NCBI GenBank assembly: GCA_016713005.1 | Contig: JADJPY010000003.1 | Span: forward strand, 248,001-312,000 | Source: Ramlibacter sp. | GTDB lineage: Bacteria > Pseudomonadota > Gammaproteobacteria > Burkholderiales > Burkholderiaceae_C | DNA length: 64,000 nucleotides | Direction: 5' to 3' | Part shown: positions 7,953 to 17,509 of the stretch, in pieces | Layout of the letters: every line of letters begins with the position of its first letter | How positions within the stretch are numbered: the first letter of the stretch is position 1 | The notes under the pieces: generated by a model | Told to the model about the DNA's origin: nothing | Seen by the model: the letters and a program-made list of their open reading frames with translations, nothing else | Database searches by the model: none | Position numbers and translations under genes: made by a program

Positions 7953-9104
7953 TCAGGTGGGGTAGGTCCCCGGCAACAGGATGCTGCGGTCCACGTGTTG
8001 CAGATTGGTGTGGCCGCAAAACGCCATGGTGATGTCCAGTTCCTTGTGGATGACCTGCAGCGCCTTGGTGACGCCGGCTTCGCCCATGGCGCCCAGCCCA
8101 TAGACCATGGCGCGGCCGATCATCGTGCCGCGTGCCCCCAGGGCCCAGGCCTTGAGCACGTCCTGGCCGCTGCGGATGCCCCCGTCCATCCAGACCTCGA
8201 TCTGCGAGCCCACGGCCGCCACGATGGCCGGCAGCGCCTCGATGCTGCTTTGCGCGCCGTCCAGCTGGCGTCCGCCGTGGTTGCTGACGACGATGGCGTC
8301 GGCTCCGCTTTGCACGGCGAGCTTCGCGTCCTCCACATCCTGGATGCCCTTGAGGATCAGCTTGCCGCCCCAGCGCTCCTTGACCCAGGCCACGTCGGGC
8401 CATGACAGGCGGGGGTCAAACTGCTCGTTGGTCCAGGCGGCCAGGGACTTCATGTCGCTCACTGCCTTGACATGGCCCACCAGGTTGCCGAACGTGTGGC
8501 GCCGCGTGCCGGCCATGCCAAGGCACCAGCGCGGCTTGGTCATCAGGTTGATGATGTTGGCCATCGTGGGCCGCGGCGGGGCGGTCAGGCCGTTCTTCAG
8601 GTCCTTGTGCCGCTGCCCGATCACCTGCAGGTCCAGCGTCAGCACCAGCGCGCTGCAGCGTGCCTTGCGGGCGCGCTCGATCATGGCCGCCATGGCGTCG
8701 CGGTCGCGCATCATGTACAGCTGGAACCAGAAAGGCGCCTGCGTGTGGGCGGCGATGTCCTCGATGGAGCAGATGCTCATGGTGGACAGCGTGAACGGGA
8801 TGCCGAACTGCTCGGCCGCACGGGCCGCCTTGATCTCGCCGTCGGCGTGCTGCATGCCGGTCAGGCCGACGGGCGCGATGGCCACCGGCATCTTGCAGTC
8901 CTGGCCCACCATCTTGACTGCGGTCGTGCGGTTCTCCATGTTGACCGCCACGCGCTGGCGCAGCCGGATCTTCTGGAAATCCGATTCGTTGGCGCGGTAG
9001 GTGCTCTCGGTCCAGCTGCCGCTGTCGGCATAGTCGTAGAACATGCGCGGCACGCGCTTCTGGGCGAGCACGCGCAGGTCTTCAATGTTGGTGATCACGG
9101 GCAT
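7953..9104 (-). CDS. lldD: FMN-dependent L-lactate / alpha-hydroxy-acid dehydrogenase
   Basis: 383 residues, the family's usual length. It is a TIM-barrel flavoenzyme oxidising L-lactate or related 2-hydroxy acids, usually membrane-associated. The N-terminal MFYDYADSGSWTE contains the active-site Tyr, APVGLTGMQHADGE the flavin-binding region, QLYMMRDRD the Gln/Tyr pair, and SNHGGRQLDG the catalytic His and Arg; DGGIRSGQDVLKA binds the FMN phosphate. AGGAG precedes the ATG. It stands alone between pbpC upstream and the convergent BLUF-like gene. Substrate assignment as lactate rests on similarity; other hydroxy acids are possible. Confidence 0.9.
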   Translation of the reverse strand: MPVITNIEDLRVLAQKRVPRMFYDYADSGSWTESTYRANESDFQKIRLRQRVAVNMENRTTAVKMVGQDCKMPVAIAPVGLTGMQHADGEIKAARAAEQFGIPFTLSTMSICSIEDIAAHTQAPFWFQLYMMRDRDAMAAMIERARKARCSALVLTLDLQVIGQRHKDLKNGLTAPPRPTMANIINLMTKPRWCLGMAGTRRHTFGNLVGHVKAVSDMKSLAAWTNEQFDPRLSWPDVAWVKERWGGKLILKGIQDVEDAKLAVQSGADAIVVSNHGGRQLDGAQSSIEALPAIVAAVGSQIEVWMDGGIRSGQDVLKAWALGARGTMIGRAMVYGLGAMGEAGVTKALQVIHKELDITMAFCGHTNLQHVDRSILLPGTYPT

Positions 9105-9182
9105 GGAGGTCTCCTGGGGATGCGACGATGGTAGCGACCCACCTGGCGCGGCGGCGTGAAACCCGCCGCCGGCGGCGTGAAA

Positions 9183-11531
9183 TTATTTTGCGGCGGTCCT
9201 CGCCAGACCGCCCACCCGGACGCCCGCGCCTCGCACCTCGATCCGCAGCTCATCCAGCGCTGTGCCGTCGGCGGCCACCAGCTGGAGGGCGTGGCGCCCC
9301 GGCCAGGGCTGCCAGCTCGCGCTGGCGCCGCGGCCCACGTCGCGGCCGTTCACACGCCAGCGAAGGCCGGCGGCCGGCGCACCCCCGCCGCTCGCGCTGA
9401 GCTGCACGCGCTGGCGTTGCGGCGGAATGTCGGGGTCCAGCGCGAAGACCGTGCCTGGAGCCGGCGCCCGGATGCGCCAGCTGGCCGCCGCAGCCGGATT
9501 TTTGGCATCAAATCCGCCTCCAGCCCCCGCCAGTGCTTGATGATCCGCTCCTGAATTGATAGCAAATAACGGCTGTTGCGTGCCTTCCAGGAACCACTCG
9601 TCGCGCGCGGCTTCCAGGTTGTCGCCAAAACGCGTCGCCGTCTGCACCAGGCCAGCAGGGGCAGCGGGCGCGCGGCTGGGCTCGCGCGCATGCAGGTACT
9701 GCATTACCGCCGCCCACACCGGCGCGGCGCCGTGCGTGCCGCTGACTTCGCGCATCGGCTCGCCGCTGGCGTTGCCCACCCAAACGCCCACGGTGTAACG
9801 CTGCGACCAGCCCACGGCCCAGTTGTCGCGCATGTCCTTGCTGGTGCCTGTCTTCACGGCCGTCCAGAAACGGGTGGCCAGCACGCTGTCGGTGCCGAAG
9901 GTGCGCGCCCGGGCGTTGGGGTCGCTCAGGATGTCGCCCACGACAAAGGCCGCGGCCGGGTCGATCACGGGTGGCCGGCCCGTTGCAGGCGGCGCCCCGC
10001 GCGCGACCGAGCTGGCCACGGGGCGGAGCGACACCTCGCCGAAGCGCCCGCCGTTGGCCAGCGCGCGGTAGGCGTTGGTCAGCCCCAGCAGGGAGACTTC
10101 GGCGCTGCCCAGCGCGAGGCTGTAGCCGTAGTAGTCGCCGGTTTCCCGAAGCGGCAGGCCCAGGGACACCAGCTGGCGGTGGAAGGCGTCGGGCGAGACC
10201 ATCACCAGCGTGCGCACCGCGGGCACGTTCAGCGAGGCGCCCAGCGCGGTGCGCACCGAGACCCAGCCCTTGAAGCGCCGGTCGTAGTTCTGCGGGATGT
10301 ACAGGCCGCCCGCGGTGGGAATCAGCGCGGGCGAGTCGTCCAGCAGGGAGGCTGCGGTGAGCCGCCGCTGGGCGATGGCCTGCGCATACAGGAAAGGCTT
10401 GAGGGTGGAGCCTGCCTGGCGCGGCGCCGTGACGCCGTCCACGTCGCCGGCCTGGCTGAGTTCGCCCGACGAGCCTACCCAGGCCAGCACGCCGCCGCTC
10501 GCGTTGTCCAGCACGACGACGGCGCCGTCCTGCACATGGCGGGCGCGCAGTTCGCGCAGGTGTTGCTGCAGTGTCTGTACCGCAAAGCGCTGCAGCGGCG
10601 CGCGCAGGGTGCTGCGCACCGTTCGAACCGGGTCTGCGGGGGCGCTACCGCCCTGGCGGGACAGGGCGGCATCGATCCGGGTGGATTCGGCCAGCAGCCT
10701 GCGCGCCAGGTGTGGCGCGTCGCCCTCACTCACGTCGAAAGCGCGCCGCTGCAGCGCACCGGTGACGAACAGGTCCAGCGCGCCGCAATCCGGGGCCTTG
10801 CTGGCAGCGCCCGCCGTGACCGCCTCCGCAGGGGCGTCCGCCGCCTGCAGGGCGCGCCACACGCCGCAGGCGCGCTGGCTCACCCGTGCGGGCTCCGCGT
10901 TGGGCGCGCGCACCAGCGCCGCAGCCACAGCGGCCTCGCGTTCGTCCAGCCCCGAGGGCGCCTTGCCAAACAGGGTGCGCGAAAGCGCGTCGATGCCCAC
11001 GACCTCGCCCCGAAACGGCACGAGATTGAGGTAGGCCTCCAGGATCTCGTGCTTCTTCCAGCGTCCGTCCAGCCCGCTGGCCGAAATCGCCTGCCCGATC
11101 TTCTGCGGCAGGCTGCGGCCGCCGGTGCGCTGGCGCAAGTCCTCGTCCAGCAGGCCGGCCAGCTGCATGCTCAGGGTGGAAGCACCGCGCGTCCGGGTGT
11201 TCCACAGGTTGGCCCAGGCGGCGGCGGGCACGGCCTGCCAGTCCACTCCGCTGTGCTCGTAAAAGCGCCGGTCCTCGCTGAGCACGATGGCGCGGCGCAG
11301 TGCGGGCGAGATGTCGGCCAGCGCCACCCAGTCGCCGCGACGCACGCTGGCATCAACGCGCAGGCGGTGCAGCGGCGCGCCGGATGCGTCCAGGACACGC
11401 AGCTCGGACGAGCGCGCAGCGGCTTTTACCTCATCAAAAGTGGGTTCAGCCCCCGCCATTGCTGGCTGGACAGCTATAAAAACAATAGCAATCAGCCGCC
11501 GCGCCGGCGGTGGCAGCGCCCGCAGGCTCAT
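9183..11531 (-). CDS. pbpC: Penicillin-binding protein 1C (bifunctional transglycosylase/transpeptidase)
   Basis: 782 residues. A GT51 domain near the N-terminus shows SEDRRFYEHSGVDW and RGASTLSMQLAGLL. The transpeptidase domain shows GSTLKPFLYA (nucleophile Ser), SLNVPAVR and KTGTSKDMRDNWAVGW. A C-terminal PBP1C beta domain ends the protein. It polymerises and probably crosslinks peptidoglycan at the outer face of the inner membrane. Its ATG overlaps the stop of the alpha-2-macroglobulin gene (ATGA), a common bacterial pairing. Two copies of the dispersed repeat lie in frame: one encodes residues about 15-35, the signal-anchor region, the other a loop at about 657-677. Confidence 0.95.
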   Translation of the reverse strand: MSLRALPPPARRLIAIVFIAVQPAMAGAEPTFDEVKAAARSSELRVLDASGAPLHRLRVDASVRRGDWVALADISPALRRAIVLSEDRRFYEHSGVDWQAVPAAAWANLWNTRTRGASTLSMQLAGLLDEDLRQRTGGRSLPQKIGQAISASGLDGRWKKHEILEAYLNLVPFRGEVVGIDALSRTLFGKAPSGLDEREAAVAAALVRAPNAEPARVSQRACGVWRALQAADAPAEAVTAGAASKAPDCGALDLFVTGALQRRAFDVSEGDAPHLARRLLAESTRIDAALSRQGGSAPADPVRTVRSTLRAPLQRFAVQTLQQHLRELRARHVQDGAVVVLDNASGGVLAWVGSSGELSQAGDVDGVTAPRQAGSTLKPFLYAQAIAQRRLTAASLLDDSPALIPTAGGLYIPQNYDRRFKGWVSVRTALGASLNVPAVRTLVMVSPDAFHRQLVSLGLPLRETGDYYGYSLALGSAEVSLLGLTNAYRALANGGRFGEVSLRPVASSVARGAPPATGRPPVIDPAAAFVVGDILSDPNARARTFGTDSVLATRFWTAVKTGTSKDMRDNWAVGWSQRYTVGVWVGNASGEPMREVSGTHGAAPVWAAVMQYLHAREPSRAPAAPAGLVQTATRFGDNLEAARDEWFLEGTQQPLFAINSGADHQALAGAGGGFDAKNPAAAASWRIRAPAPGTVFALDPDIPPQRQRVQLSASGGGAPAAGLRWRVNGRDVGRGASASWQPWPGRHALQLVAADGTALDELRIEVRGAGVRVGGLARTAAK
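9502..9563 (-). repeat. 62-bp dispersed repeat, copy 3 (inside pbpC)
   Basis: On the minus strand the head is GCTATCAATTCAGGAGC (9563-9547), a half-preserved palindrome. GGCGGGGGCT begins at 9531, offset 32, and the end reads GGATTTGATGCCAAA. It is in frame and encodes a Gly/Ala-rich linker (residues about 657-677) between the transpeptidase region and the C-terminal domain of PBP1C. Confidence 0.8.
11428..11489 (-). repeat. 62-bp dispersed repeat, copy 4 (pbpC signal anchor)
   Basis: The minus-strand head GCTATTGTTTTTATAGC (11489-11473) is nearly identical to the head of copy 2. GGCGGGGGCT begins at 11457, offset 32, and the end reads CACTTTTGATGAGGT. The copy encodes most of the hydrophobic N-terminal segment of PBP1C (IVFIAVQPAMAGAEP), so the membrane anchor or signal of this enzyme derives from the repeat. 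Confidence 0.85.
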
Positions 11532-14500
11532 CGCGCGGCCTCCACCCGGACGCGCGCGTTGGGGGATTCGCCGAACATCTCGGGCGCGTACATGGCCTCC
11601 ACCCGGGTGGGGGGCAGGGCAAAGTCGCCCACGTTGCTGAGCCGCAGCGTGTAGGTGACCTGGAAGCTGCCCTTGGGCACGTAGTCGTAATAGCTGCGCA
11701 GCGCCTCGAAGCCGCGCTCCTCGAACACCGGTGCCAGGCCGCCGGTGCGCCTTTCGCCCTGCGTGGCGATCTGCGAGTCGCGTCCCAGGCCGCTGCCCAG
11801 CACGGTGGCTCCGCCGGGTACCGGGTCGGTCACCACCACCCAGGTCATGTCGCTGGTGGCACTGATATCCAGCGTGACGCGCAGCACGTCGCCGCGGCTC
11901 AGGCGTCCGGGCGCGGCCTGTTCCACCGGCGTGACGGTGCGGCGCACCTGGTAGCCCGCAGCAAAGGGCGCCTTCAGGTCGACGGCTGCCAGCGACTGCA
12001 CCGTGAGCCAGGGCTTGCCGCTGCCCTGGTGGGTGACCGCCAGGGTGTCGTTCGCGCCCGGCGCGCCGGATGCTGCGGGGGCGGCGGGCGCGCCCCAGGC
12101 CAGCTGCAGCGGCGCGCGCGGCTGGCGCCAGTCCAGCGCGGCGGTGGCGGTGCCCAGGGTGGCGCGGGTGAGGCCGCTGACCGGCGTGGCCTCAAAGCGG
12201 GCCGAGAATTTCTCCAGGGCGAGGCCGCCCCACAGGTTGGCATTGGTGGTGGACCAGGCGCCGCGCTGCTGGCGCGCCAGGAAACCATTGGCCAGGCGGG
12301 GCAGGTCGTCCTTCCAGGCCGGGTCGTCCAGTACGGCGAGGATGAGCCGTGCCGTGGCGACATCGCCGTTGGCCATCAGCCACCACCAGTGGTCCTCGCG
12401 CTCGGTGCTGAAGACGGCCCGTGTGCCCTGCCAGGACAGCCGCGCGCGCAGCACCTGCATCGCCTCGGCCATGCGCGCCTCGCGCTGGGGCGCATCGGCC
12501 ACACGGCGCAGGACATTGAGCCAGTCGATCACCGCGTGGGTGGGCCACTGGTTGGGCGCGGAGGTGATGCTGCCCAGCATGCGACCCTGTGCCTTGCCGT
12601 AGCGCGAGAGCGCCTCCAGCGCCGCCAGCTTGCGCACGTCCAGGTCCTTGCGCGGTGCCCACACGTCGCGCTGGATGCGGCCCTCCACAAAAGCGATCAG
12701 GCCGCGCTCCAGCGGCGCGCGGGCCTCATCGCCGAGGCCGAATGCCGGGTTGATGGTCGCGGCCTCGTGCGCTGCGGCCAGCAGGTAGGCGGTGAGCGTG
12801 TCGCTGCCGCGGCCCGCGTCACCGTCGCGCGGCGGGAAATAGCCGGCCAGCCCGTCGCTGTCCAGGTATCCGGGCAACTGCGCCACCACGGCCTGCCAGA
12901 GCCTGGCGTCGCGCAGGCCCAGCGCCTTGCTGGTTTTCTGTTCGAGGCAGGCATGCGGGTAGTTGAGGAACCAGTCGCGCACGCCCGGCAAGCCGTCCGC
13001 CAGGCGCGGCTGCAGCGCCAGGCGAAGGCCGCCGCGTGCGCGGCCTTCGTGCAGCAGCGCATCCGCGGGCGCTGCAACCGGCAGCGACAGCGCGCCATCC
13101 AGCTGCACCAGGGTGGCCTGCTGCACCGTCAGCGGCACGGCGGGCACGAGCCGCTGGCTCGCCTTGAGGGCGTCGCGTGTGCCGCTGGCGCTGTCGCGGG
13201 CTTCGATCTCCCACAGCAACGCCTCACTGCGGGTGAACGCCAGCTGGCCCGGCGCGGTGACCGACCAGGCCACCTCGCGCGACTCGCCGGCGGGCAGCAC
13301 CACCTCCTGCGCGGGCAGCGTCAGCAGCGTGGCGCGCGGCGTGACCTGCACCGTCATGGCCTTGGGTGTGGTGTTGCGAAGGGTGAACTGCGCGCGGAAG
13401 GTGTCGCCCTCGCGCACCAGGGGCGGCAGGCCGCTGATCAGCTGCAGGTCCTGCGTGGTGCGCAGGGTGGCCTGGCCGGTGCCGAACAGGGCTGCACCCG
13501 AGTCAGCGACGGCCACCACCCTGAAGCTGGTGAGCGCATCGTTCAGCGGCACCTGCACCGTCGCCTGGCCCTGCGCATCCAGCGTGACGCGCGGGTTCCA
13601 CAGCAACAGCGTGTCCAGCAGCTCGCGCGTGGGGCTGCGTCCGCCGCCGCCGCCGGCCGGCACGGCCTTGCGCCCATAGTGGCGCCGCCCGATGATCTCC
13701 TGCTGCGCGGTCGCGGTCTCCACGCCCCAGGCGCGGCGCTGCAGCATTGCCTCCAGCAGGTTCCAGCTGGTGTTGGGCATCAGCTCCAGCAGCGCCTGAT
13801 CCACGGCAGCCAGGGCCACCTCGGCGTGGGCGGCCGGCTTGCCGCCCGGCAGCGTGGCGCGCACCGTCACGGTGGCGGTGGCGCGCACGGGATAGCTGGC
13901 GCGGTCGGCCTTGACGGCCACGTCCAGGCGGTGCGCGGCGGTGCCCACGCGGATCTCGGCCACGCCCAGGCGGAACGCGGGCTTGCTCAGGTCGACCAGG
14001 GCGGTGGGGGCAATGTACTCGCGGCCCTCGTGCCAGAAGGCCGTCCACCACTCGCGCGGTGCCTTGTAGCCCCAGGTGAACAGGCTGTACCAGGGCACCT
14101 CGCGCAGGCGCCCGCGCAGGGCCAGCACGCTCACATAGACATTGGGTCCCCAGTGTTCGCGCACCTGCAGCCGCACGGTCGGGTCCTGGCCGTTGAGCTG
14201 CACCACATGGGTCTCGAGGATGCCTTCGCGCTCCACAGCCACCAGTGCGGTGGCGTGTCGAAACGGCATGCGCACCTGCAAGCGCGCTGTCTCGCCGGGC
14301 TGGTAGGCCTTCTTTTCGGGCAGCAGGTCGATGCGGTCGTGGTTCTCGCCGCCAAACCACAACTCGCCCTGGCGGGTGACCCACACCGAGCCCGCCGCCT
14401 GGCTCGTGCGACCGGCGGCGTCGCGCGCGGTGGCAACCAGCTCGATCTCGCCGGCCTGCTGGATGGAGGCCTCGCACAACAGCAGGCCGCGCGAATCGCT

Positions 14501-17416
14501 GCGCCCGGTGCATACGGTGCCCAGGTCGCGCAGCTCGGTCTTGTTGTCGTAGGTGTAGAAGCCACCCACCATGCGTTTGCGGCTGGTGGTGGTGATGCGG
14601 GCCTGCGCCTTGACCTCCAGCGCAACGTCGCCCTGGGGCTGGCCGGCAAGGTTGAGCGCCAGCGCCTGGAAGCGCATCTTCTGGCTGGCGGAGACCCAGC
14701 CCTCGGTGCGCAGCCCGGCTATCACGCTGGCGGGCCACAGCGGTGTGACGCTGCGCAAGGTCTGCACCTCGCCGCCCGGGTCCGCGTAGGTGGCTTCCAG
14801 CACCAGGTCGCGCGGGCGCGGCGAGGCCGGAATGTCGGGGATCGACAGCTTGCCGGCGCCGGTGCGGTCCAAGGTGAGCGCCAGCTTGTCGGCCACAACG
14901 CGCTGGTCCGCGCCCTCCGCCTGTTCTTCCTCGTCTTCAGTCTGGCCGGGTCCGCGCGGCGGCCGGAAGCTGAATCCGTCATGGTCGGGAAATGAGAGCG
15001 ACTTTGGCCGCACCAGGGCAGACACGCGCACCGGCAGACCGGCCGCGCCTCCGCCGGCCACATACTGGACCTGCACCGCAGCCGGTACCACACGGGCCGC
15101 CACCAGAGGCTGGTTGTCGGCAGGCGCGATGCGGCCTTCAAACACGGGCAGCCGGAACTCCTCGACGCGGAAGCTGCCGGAGTCCAGGCTGCGGCCGCGC
15201 GCGCCGGCGTAACGAAGGGTGACTTCGTACTGGCCCAGTCGCGCGGCCGGCGGCACCTGCCAGCGGCTTTCGGCGCTTTGCCCGCCGGTGGGCGTCTTGC
15301 GCCAGGCCAAGGGTTGGGTGTACTGCTGGCCGCTGCCCGTGTGGGTGACGATCAGCGTGGCCGGCAGCACGGCCGGCAGGCCCAGGCCCTGGGCGGTCTG
15401 GGCGCGCAGCAGGTGCTTCATCGACACCGTCTCGCCAGCGCGCAGCAGCGTGCGGTCAAACACGGTGTGGGCGCGCTCGTCGGCCTGGGCTTCGCTGGAG
15501 GTAGGGAGGTTGAAGCGCCAGGCCTCGATGCCGCGGTTCCAGTCGCTCCAGGCGAAGGTCATGTCCTCGACGCCCTGGGCATCGCGCGCGCGGGCGCTCA
15601 CAAAGTAGGCCTGCCGTCCGGCGTCGTCGCTGTCGCCTGCGCCAGTGCAGGCCGGCGCCTCGGGCGACAGGCCATTGAATCGGGCGATGCCCTGTGCGTC
15701 GGTGACACCGCGGGCCAGCTCGCGACCATTGCAGTCGGAGACGCGCACGGTCGCTCCGGGCGCCGGCTGCCCGCGGTCAAGTGTGGTGACCCAGGCCAAC
15801 GCGTTTTCGCGGCCCAGCTTGATGTGCACGGCCAGGTTGGTCACCAGTGCCGAGGTGCGCACGTACATCGTGCGCGCGGCACCGTGGCGCGCATCCAGCA
15901 ACCCTGCGCCCAGAACAGGCGAGGCGATCTCCACCACGTGAAAGCCGGGCGCAAGCGGGATGCCCACGACCTCGAAGGGGCGTGGGTCTCCGCCAGCCGC
16001 GCGGGGCAGATCCAGCGTCTTGACGTCCCCGCGCCCGGCCAGCAGCGAGACCATGCGCGGTTGCACCCAGTCCTTGTCCGCTGCGTCAAGCACGCGCGGC
16101 AGCTCGCCGCGCACATCGGCGGCGGCCTCCTTGCGCGAAACGCTGTAGCCGTTGTACCGCGCCACCTTGCGTAGCCACGCGATGATTTCGGCGTCGGTTT
16201 TGGGTTGCAGGTCACCCACGCGGGCGGGAGCCAGCGTCTGCGCTTTCAGGTCGGGCTCCACATGACGCAGCGTGACCGGCAGCAAGGTCTGACCGTCTGG
16301 CTCGGCAAAGCGCTCGACGATGCCAAACGGCGAGGCCGCGAACTTGGCCAGCGGTGGCAGCGGCCCGGTGGCCACCTTGAGCGGGAAGTTGTCGGCGTTG
16401 CGCAGCGGCCGCCCCGAGGCATCCTTGAAGTCCCGCGGCAGCTCCAGCGTGAAGCTGGCCTGTGGTGGCAGCGGCGCCTTGAAGCGCAGGCTGTTGACGA
16501 GCGCGTCTGCGTCCTCGCCCTCCGCCTCAAACGTGGGCGTGTGGGTGCCGGCCGTGCCCTTCAAGCGGATCTGCGCCGCCAGCGCCCGCGGCACCGGCGC
16601 ATTGAAAGACAGGTGCAGGGCGCGGATGGGCAGGCAGGCGGCCTGGGCGTTCTCGCGCTCGCAGGTGAAGCTGGCGGCAAAGGGCTCGCGCACCTGGAAG
16701 GTGAAGCGCTGCTCGCTGGTGCTGGCCACACCACTTGGGGTGGCTATGCCTTTGCCATAGACCAGCTGCACCCGCGCGTTGGCGGGCAGGCGGCGGTTGC
16801 AGGCCATCGCCACGTAGTTAAGCGGGTTGGCCGCAGCGGCCTTGCTGACGCGATAGGCCTCCAGCAACGCCGCGCGGTCCTGGCCCTCCAGCAGGCGCAC
16901 CGGCACGCGCTCGCCCAGGCCCTCGACCGCGCACCACAGGCCGGCCTGCAGGCTGGCGGGGCTGGCCGGGCCGTTGAGCTGCAGGATGAACGCCTGCTCC
17001 TCGTCGATGCGCTGCCAGGTACCGGGGCGCACCTGCTGCACGAATGGCCCGCCGGTACGGAACTGGAAACTGCGTTCGGCGAGCGTCGCGTCGCGGGGTG
17101 ACTTGAACCCGGCGCGGGTCTGCACCGTGCAGCTGATGCCGGGGGGCAGGTCTTCCTGGAAATCAAACACCCATTCGCGTTCGCTCACCCAGCGGCCACC
17201 TCCCTGCGTGGCCTGCGCGTCACTGCAAGACAGCCACACCGGCGTGGGTGCCCGCGGGTTGCCCAACGGAACGGCGGCCTCGTCGAACTTGACCACCACC
17301 TGGCGCACGCGCGCCACCTCACCCTGGGGCGAGACGCTGGTGACTTGCAGGGCTTGCGCGGCCACGCCCGAAAACGCCATGGCGGCGAAAGCCAAACCCC
17401 TCGTGAATGTGCCCAC
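11528..17416 (-). CDS. Bacterial alpha-2-macroglobulin family protein (YfhM-like)
   Basis: 1962 residues from GTG 17416, chosen because AGGAGG lies 5 bases upstream and a signal peptide ending AAQA follows directly; an upstream start would add 19 unlikely residues. Several MG-type beta-sandwich domains, the alpha-2-macroglobulin core (VDQALLELMP, RRHYGRK), and a thioester domain with CLEQ in YPHACLEQKTSK follow in order; the last 150 residues are receptor-binding-like. The family traps proteases in the periplasm by thioester capture and is thought to protect the envelope with PBP1C, whose gene overlaps this stop codon by 4 bases. The upstream neighbour is argH. Confidence 0.93.
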   Translation of the reverse strand: MGTFTRGLAFAAMAFSGVAAQALQVTSVSPQGEVARVRQVVVKFDEAAVPLGNPRAPTPVWLSCSDAQATQGGGRWVSEREWVFDFQEDLPPGISCTVQTRAGFKSPRDATLAERSFQFRTGGPFVQQVRPGTWQRIDEEQAFILQLNGPASPASLQAGLWCAVEGLGERVPVRLLEGQDRAALLEAYRVSKAAAANPLNYVAMACNRRLPANARVQLVYGKGIATPSGVASTSEQRFTFQVREPFAASFTCERENAQAACLPIRALHLSFNAPVPRALAAQIRLKGTAGTHTPTFEAEGEDADALVNSLRFKAPLPPQASFTLELPRDFKDASGRPLRNADNFPLKVATGPLPPLAKFAASPFGIVERFAEPDGQTLLPVTLRHVEPDLKAQTLAPARVGDLQPKTDAEIIAWLRKVARYNGYSVSRKEAAADVRGELPRVLDAADKDWVQPRMVSLLAGRGDVKTLDLPRAAGGDPRPFEVVGIPLAPGFHVVEIASPVLGAGLLDARHGAARTMYVRTSALVTNLAVHIKLGRENALAWVTTLDRGQPAPGATVRVSDCNGRELARGVTDAQGIARFNGLSPEAPACTGAGDSDDAGRQAYFVSARARDAQGVEDMTFAWSDWNRGIEAWRFNLPTSSEAQADERAHTVFDRTLLRAGETVSMKHLLRAQTAQGLGLPAVLPATLIVTHTGSGQQYTQPLAWRKTPTGGQSAESRWQVPPAARLGQYEVTLRYAGARGRSLDSGSFRVEEFRLPVFEGRIAPADNQPLVAARVVPAAVQVQYVAGGGAAGLPVRVSALVRPKSLSFPDHDGFSFRPPRGPGQTEDEEEQAEGADQRVVADKLALTLDRTGAGKLSIPDIPASPRPRDLVLEATYADPGGEVQTLRSVTPLWPASVIAGLRTEGWVSASQKMRFQALALNLAGQPQGDVALEVKAQARITTTSRKRMVGGFYTYDNKTELRDLGTVCTGRSDSRGLLLCEASIQQAGEIELVATARDAAGRTSQAAGSVWVTRQGELWFGGENHDRIDLLPEKKAYQPGETARLQVRMPFRHATALVAVEREGILETHVVQLNGQDPTVRLQVREHWGPNVYVSVLALRGRLREVPWYSLFTWGYKAPREWWTAFWHEGREYIAPTALVDLSKPAFRLGVAEIRVGTAAHRLDVAVKADRASYPVRATATVTVRATLPGGKPAAHAEVALAAVDQALLELMPNTSWNLLEAMLQRRAWGVETATAQQEIIGRRHYGRKAVPAGGGGGRSPTRELLDTLLLWNPRVTLDAQGQATVQVPLNDALTSFRVVAVADSGAALFGTGQATLRTTQDLQLISGLPPLVREGDTFRAQFTLRNTTPKAMTVQVTPRATLLTLPAQEVVLPAGESREVAWSVTAPGQLAFTRSEALLWEIEARDSASGTRDALKASQRLVPAVPLTVQQATLVQLDGALSLPVAAPADALLHEGRARGGLRLALQPRLADGLPGVRDWFLNYPHACLEQKTSKALGLRDARLWQAVVAQLPGYLDSDGLAGYFPPRDGDAGRGSDTLTAYLLAAAHEAATINPAFGLGDEARAPLERGLIAFVEGRIQRDVWAPRKDLDVRKLAALEALSRYGKAQGRMLGSITSAPNQWPTHAVIDWLNVLRRVADAPQREARMAEAMQVLRARLSWQGTRAVFSTEREDHWWWLMANGDVATARLILAVLDDPAWKDDLPRLANGFLARQQRGAWSTTNANLWGGLALEKFSARFEATPVSGLTRATLGTATAALDWRQPRAPLQLAWGAPAAPAASGAPGANDTLAVTHQGSGKPWLTVQSLAAVDLKAPFAAGYQVRRTVTPVEQAAPGRLSRGDVLRVTLDISATSDMTWVVVTDPVPGGATVLGSGLGRDSQIATQGERRTGGLAPVFEERGFEALRSYYDYVPKGSFQVTYTLRLSNVGDFALPPTRVEAMYAPEMFGESPNARVRVEAAR

Positions 17417-17509
17417 GCGTGCCTCCTGTGCGGAGCACAGCGTAGCCGAAATCCACAGGCCGGGCCGTGACAAATTTCAGGGTCTCGGGGCGCAAGCGTT
17501 CGGGGCTGC

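Noticed and set aside
9576..11654. Open frame of 692 codons antisense to pbpC
   Set aside because: It is a shadow of a high-GC gene: no start signals, low-complexity Arg/Ala/Gly composition and no recognisable motifs, while the opposite strand encodes an intact PBP1C.
11510..14995. Open frame of 1161 codons antisense to the alpha-2-macroglobulin gene
   Set aside because: Composition is typical of an antisense shadow (His, Gln, Arg, Ala and Gly rich) and the opposite strand carries the CLEQ macroglobulin.
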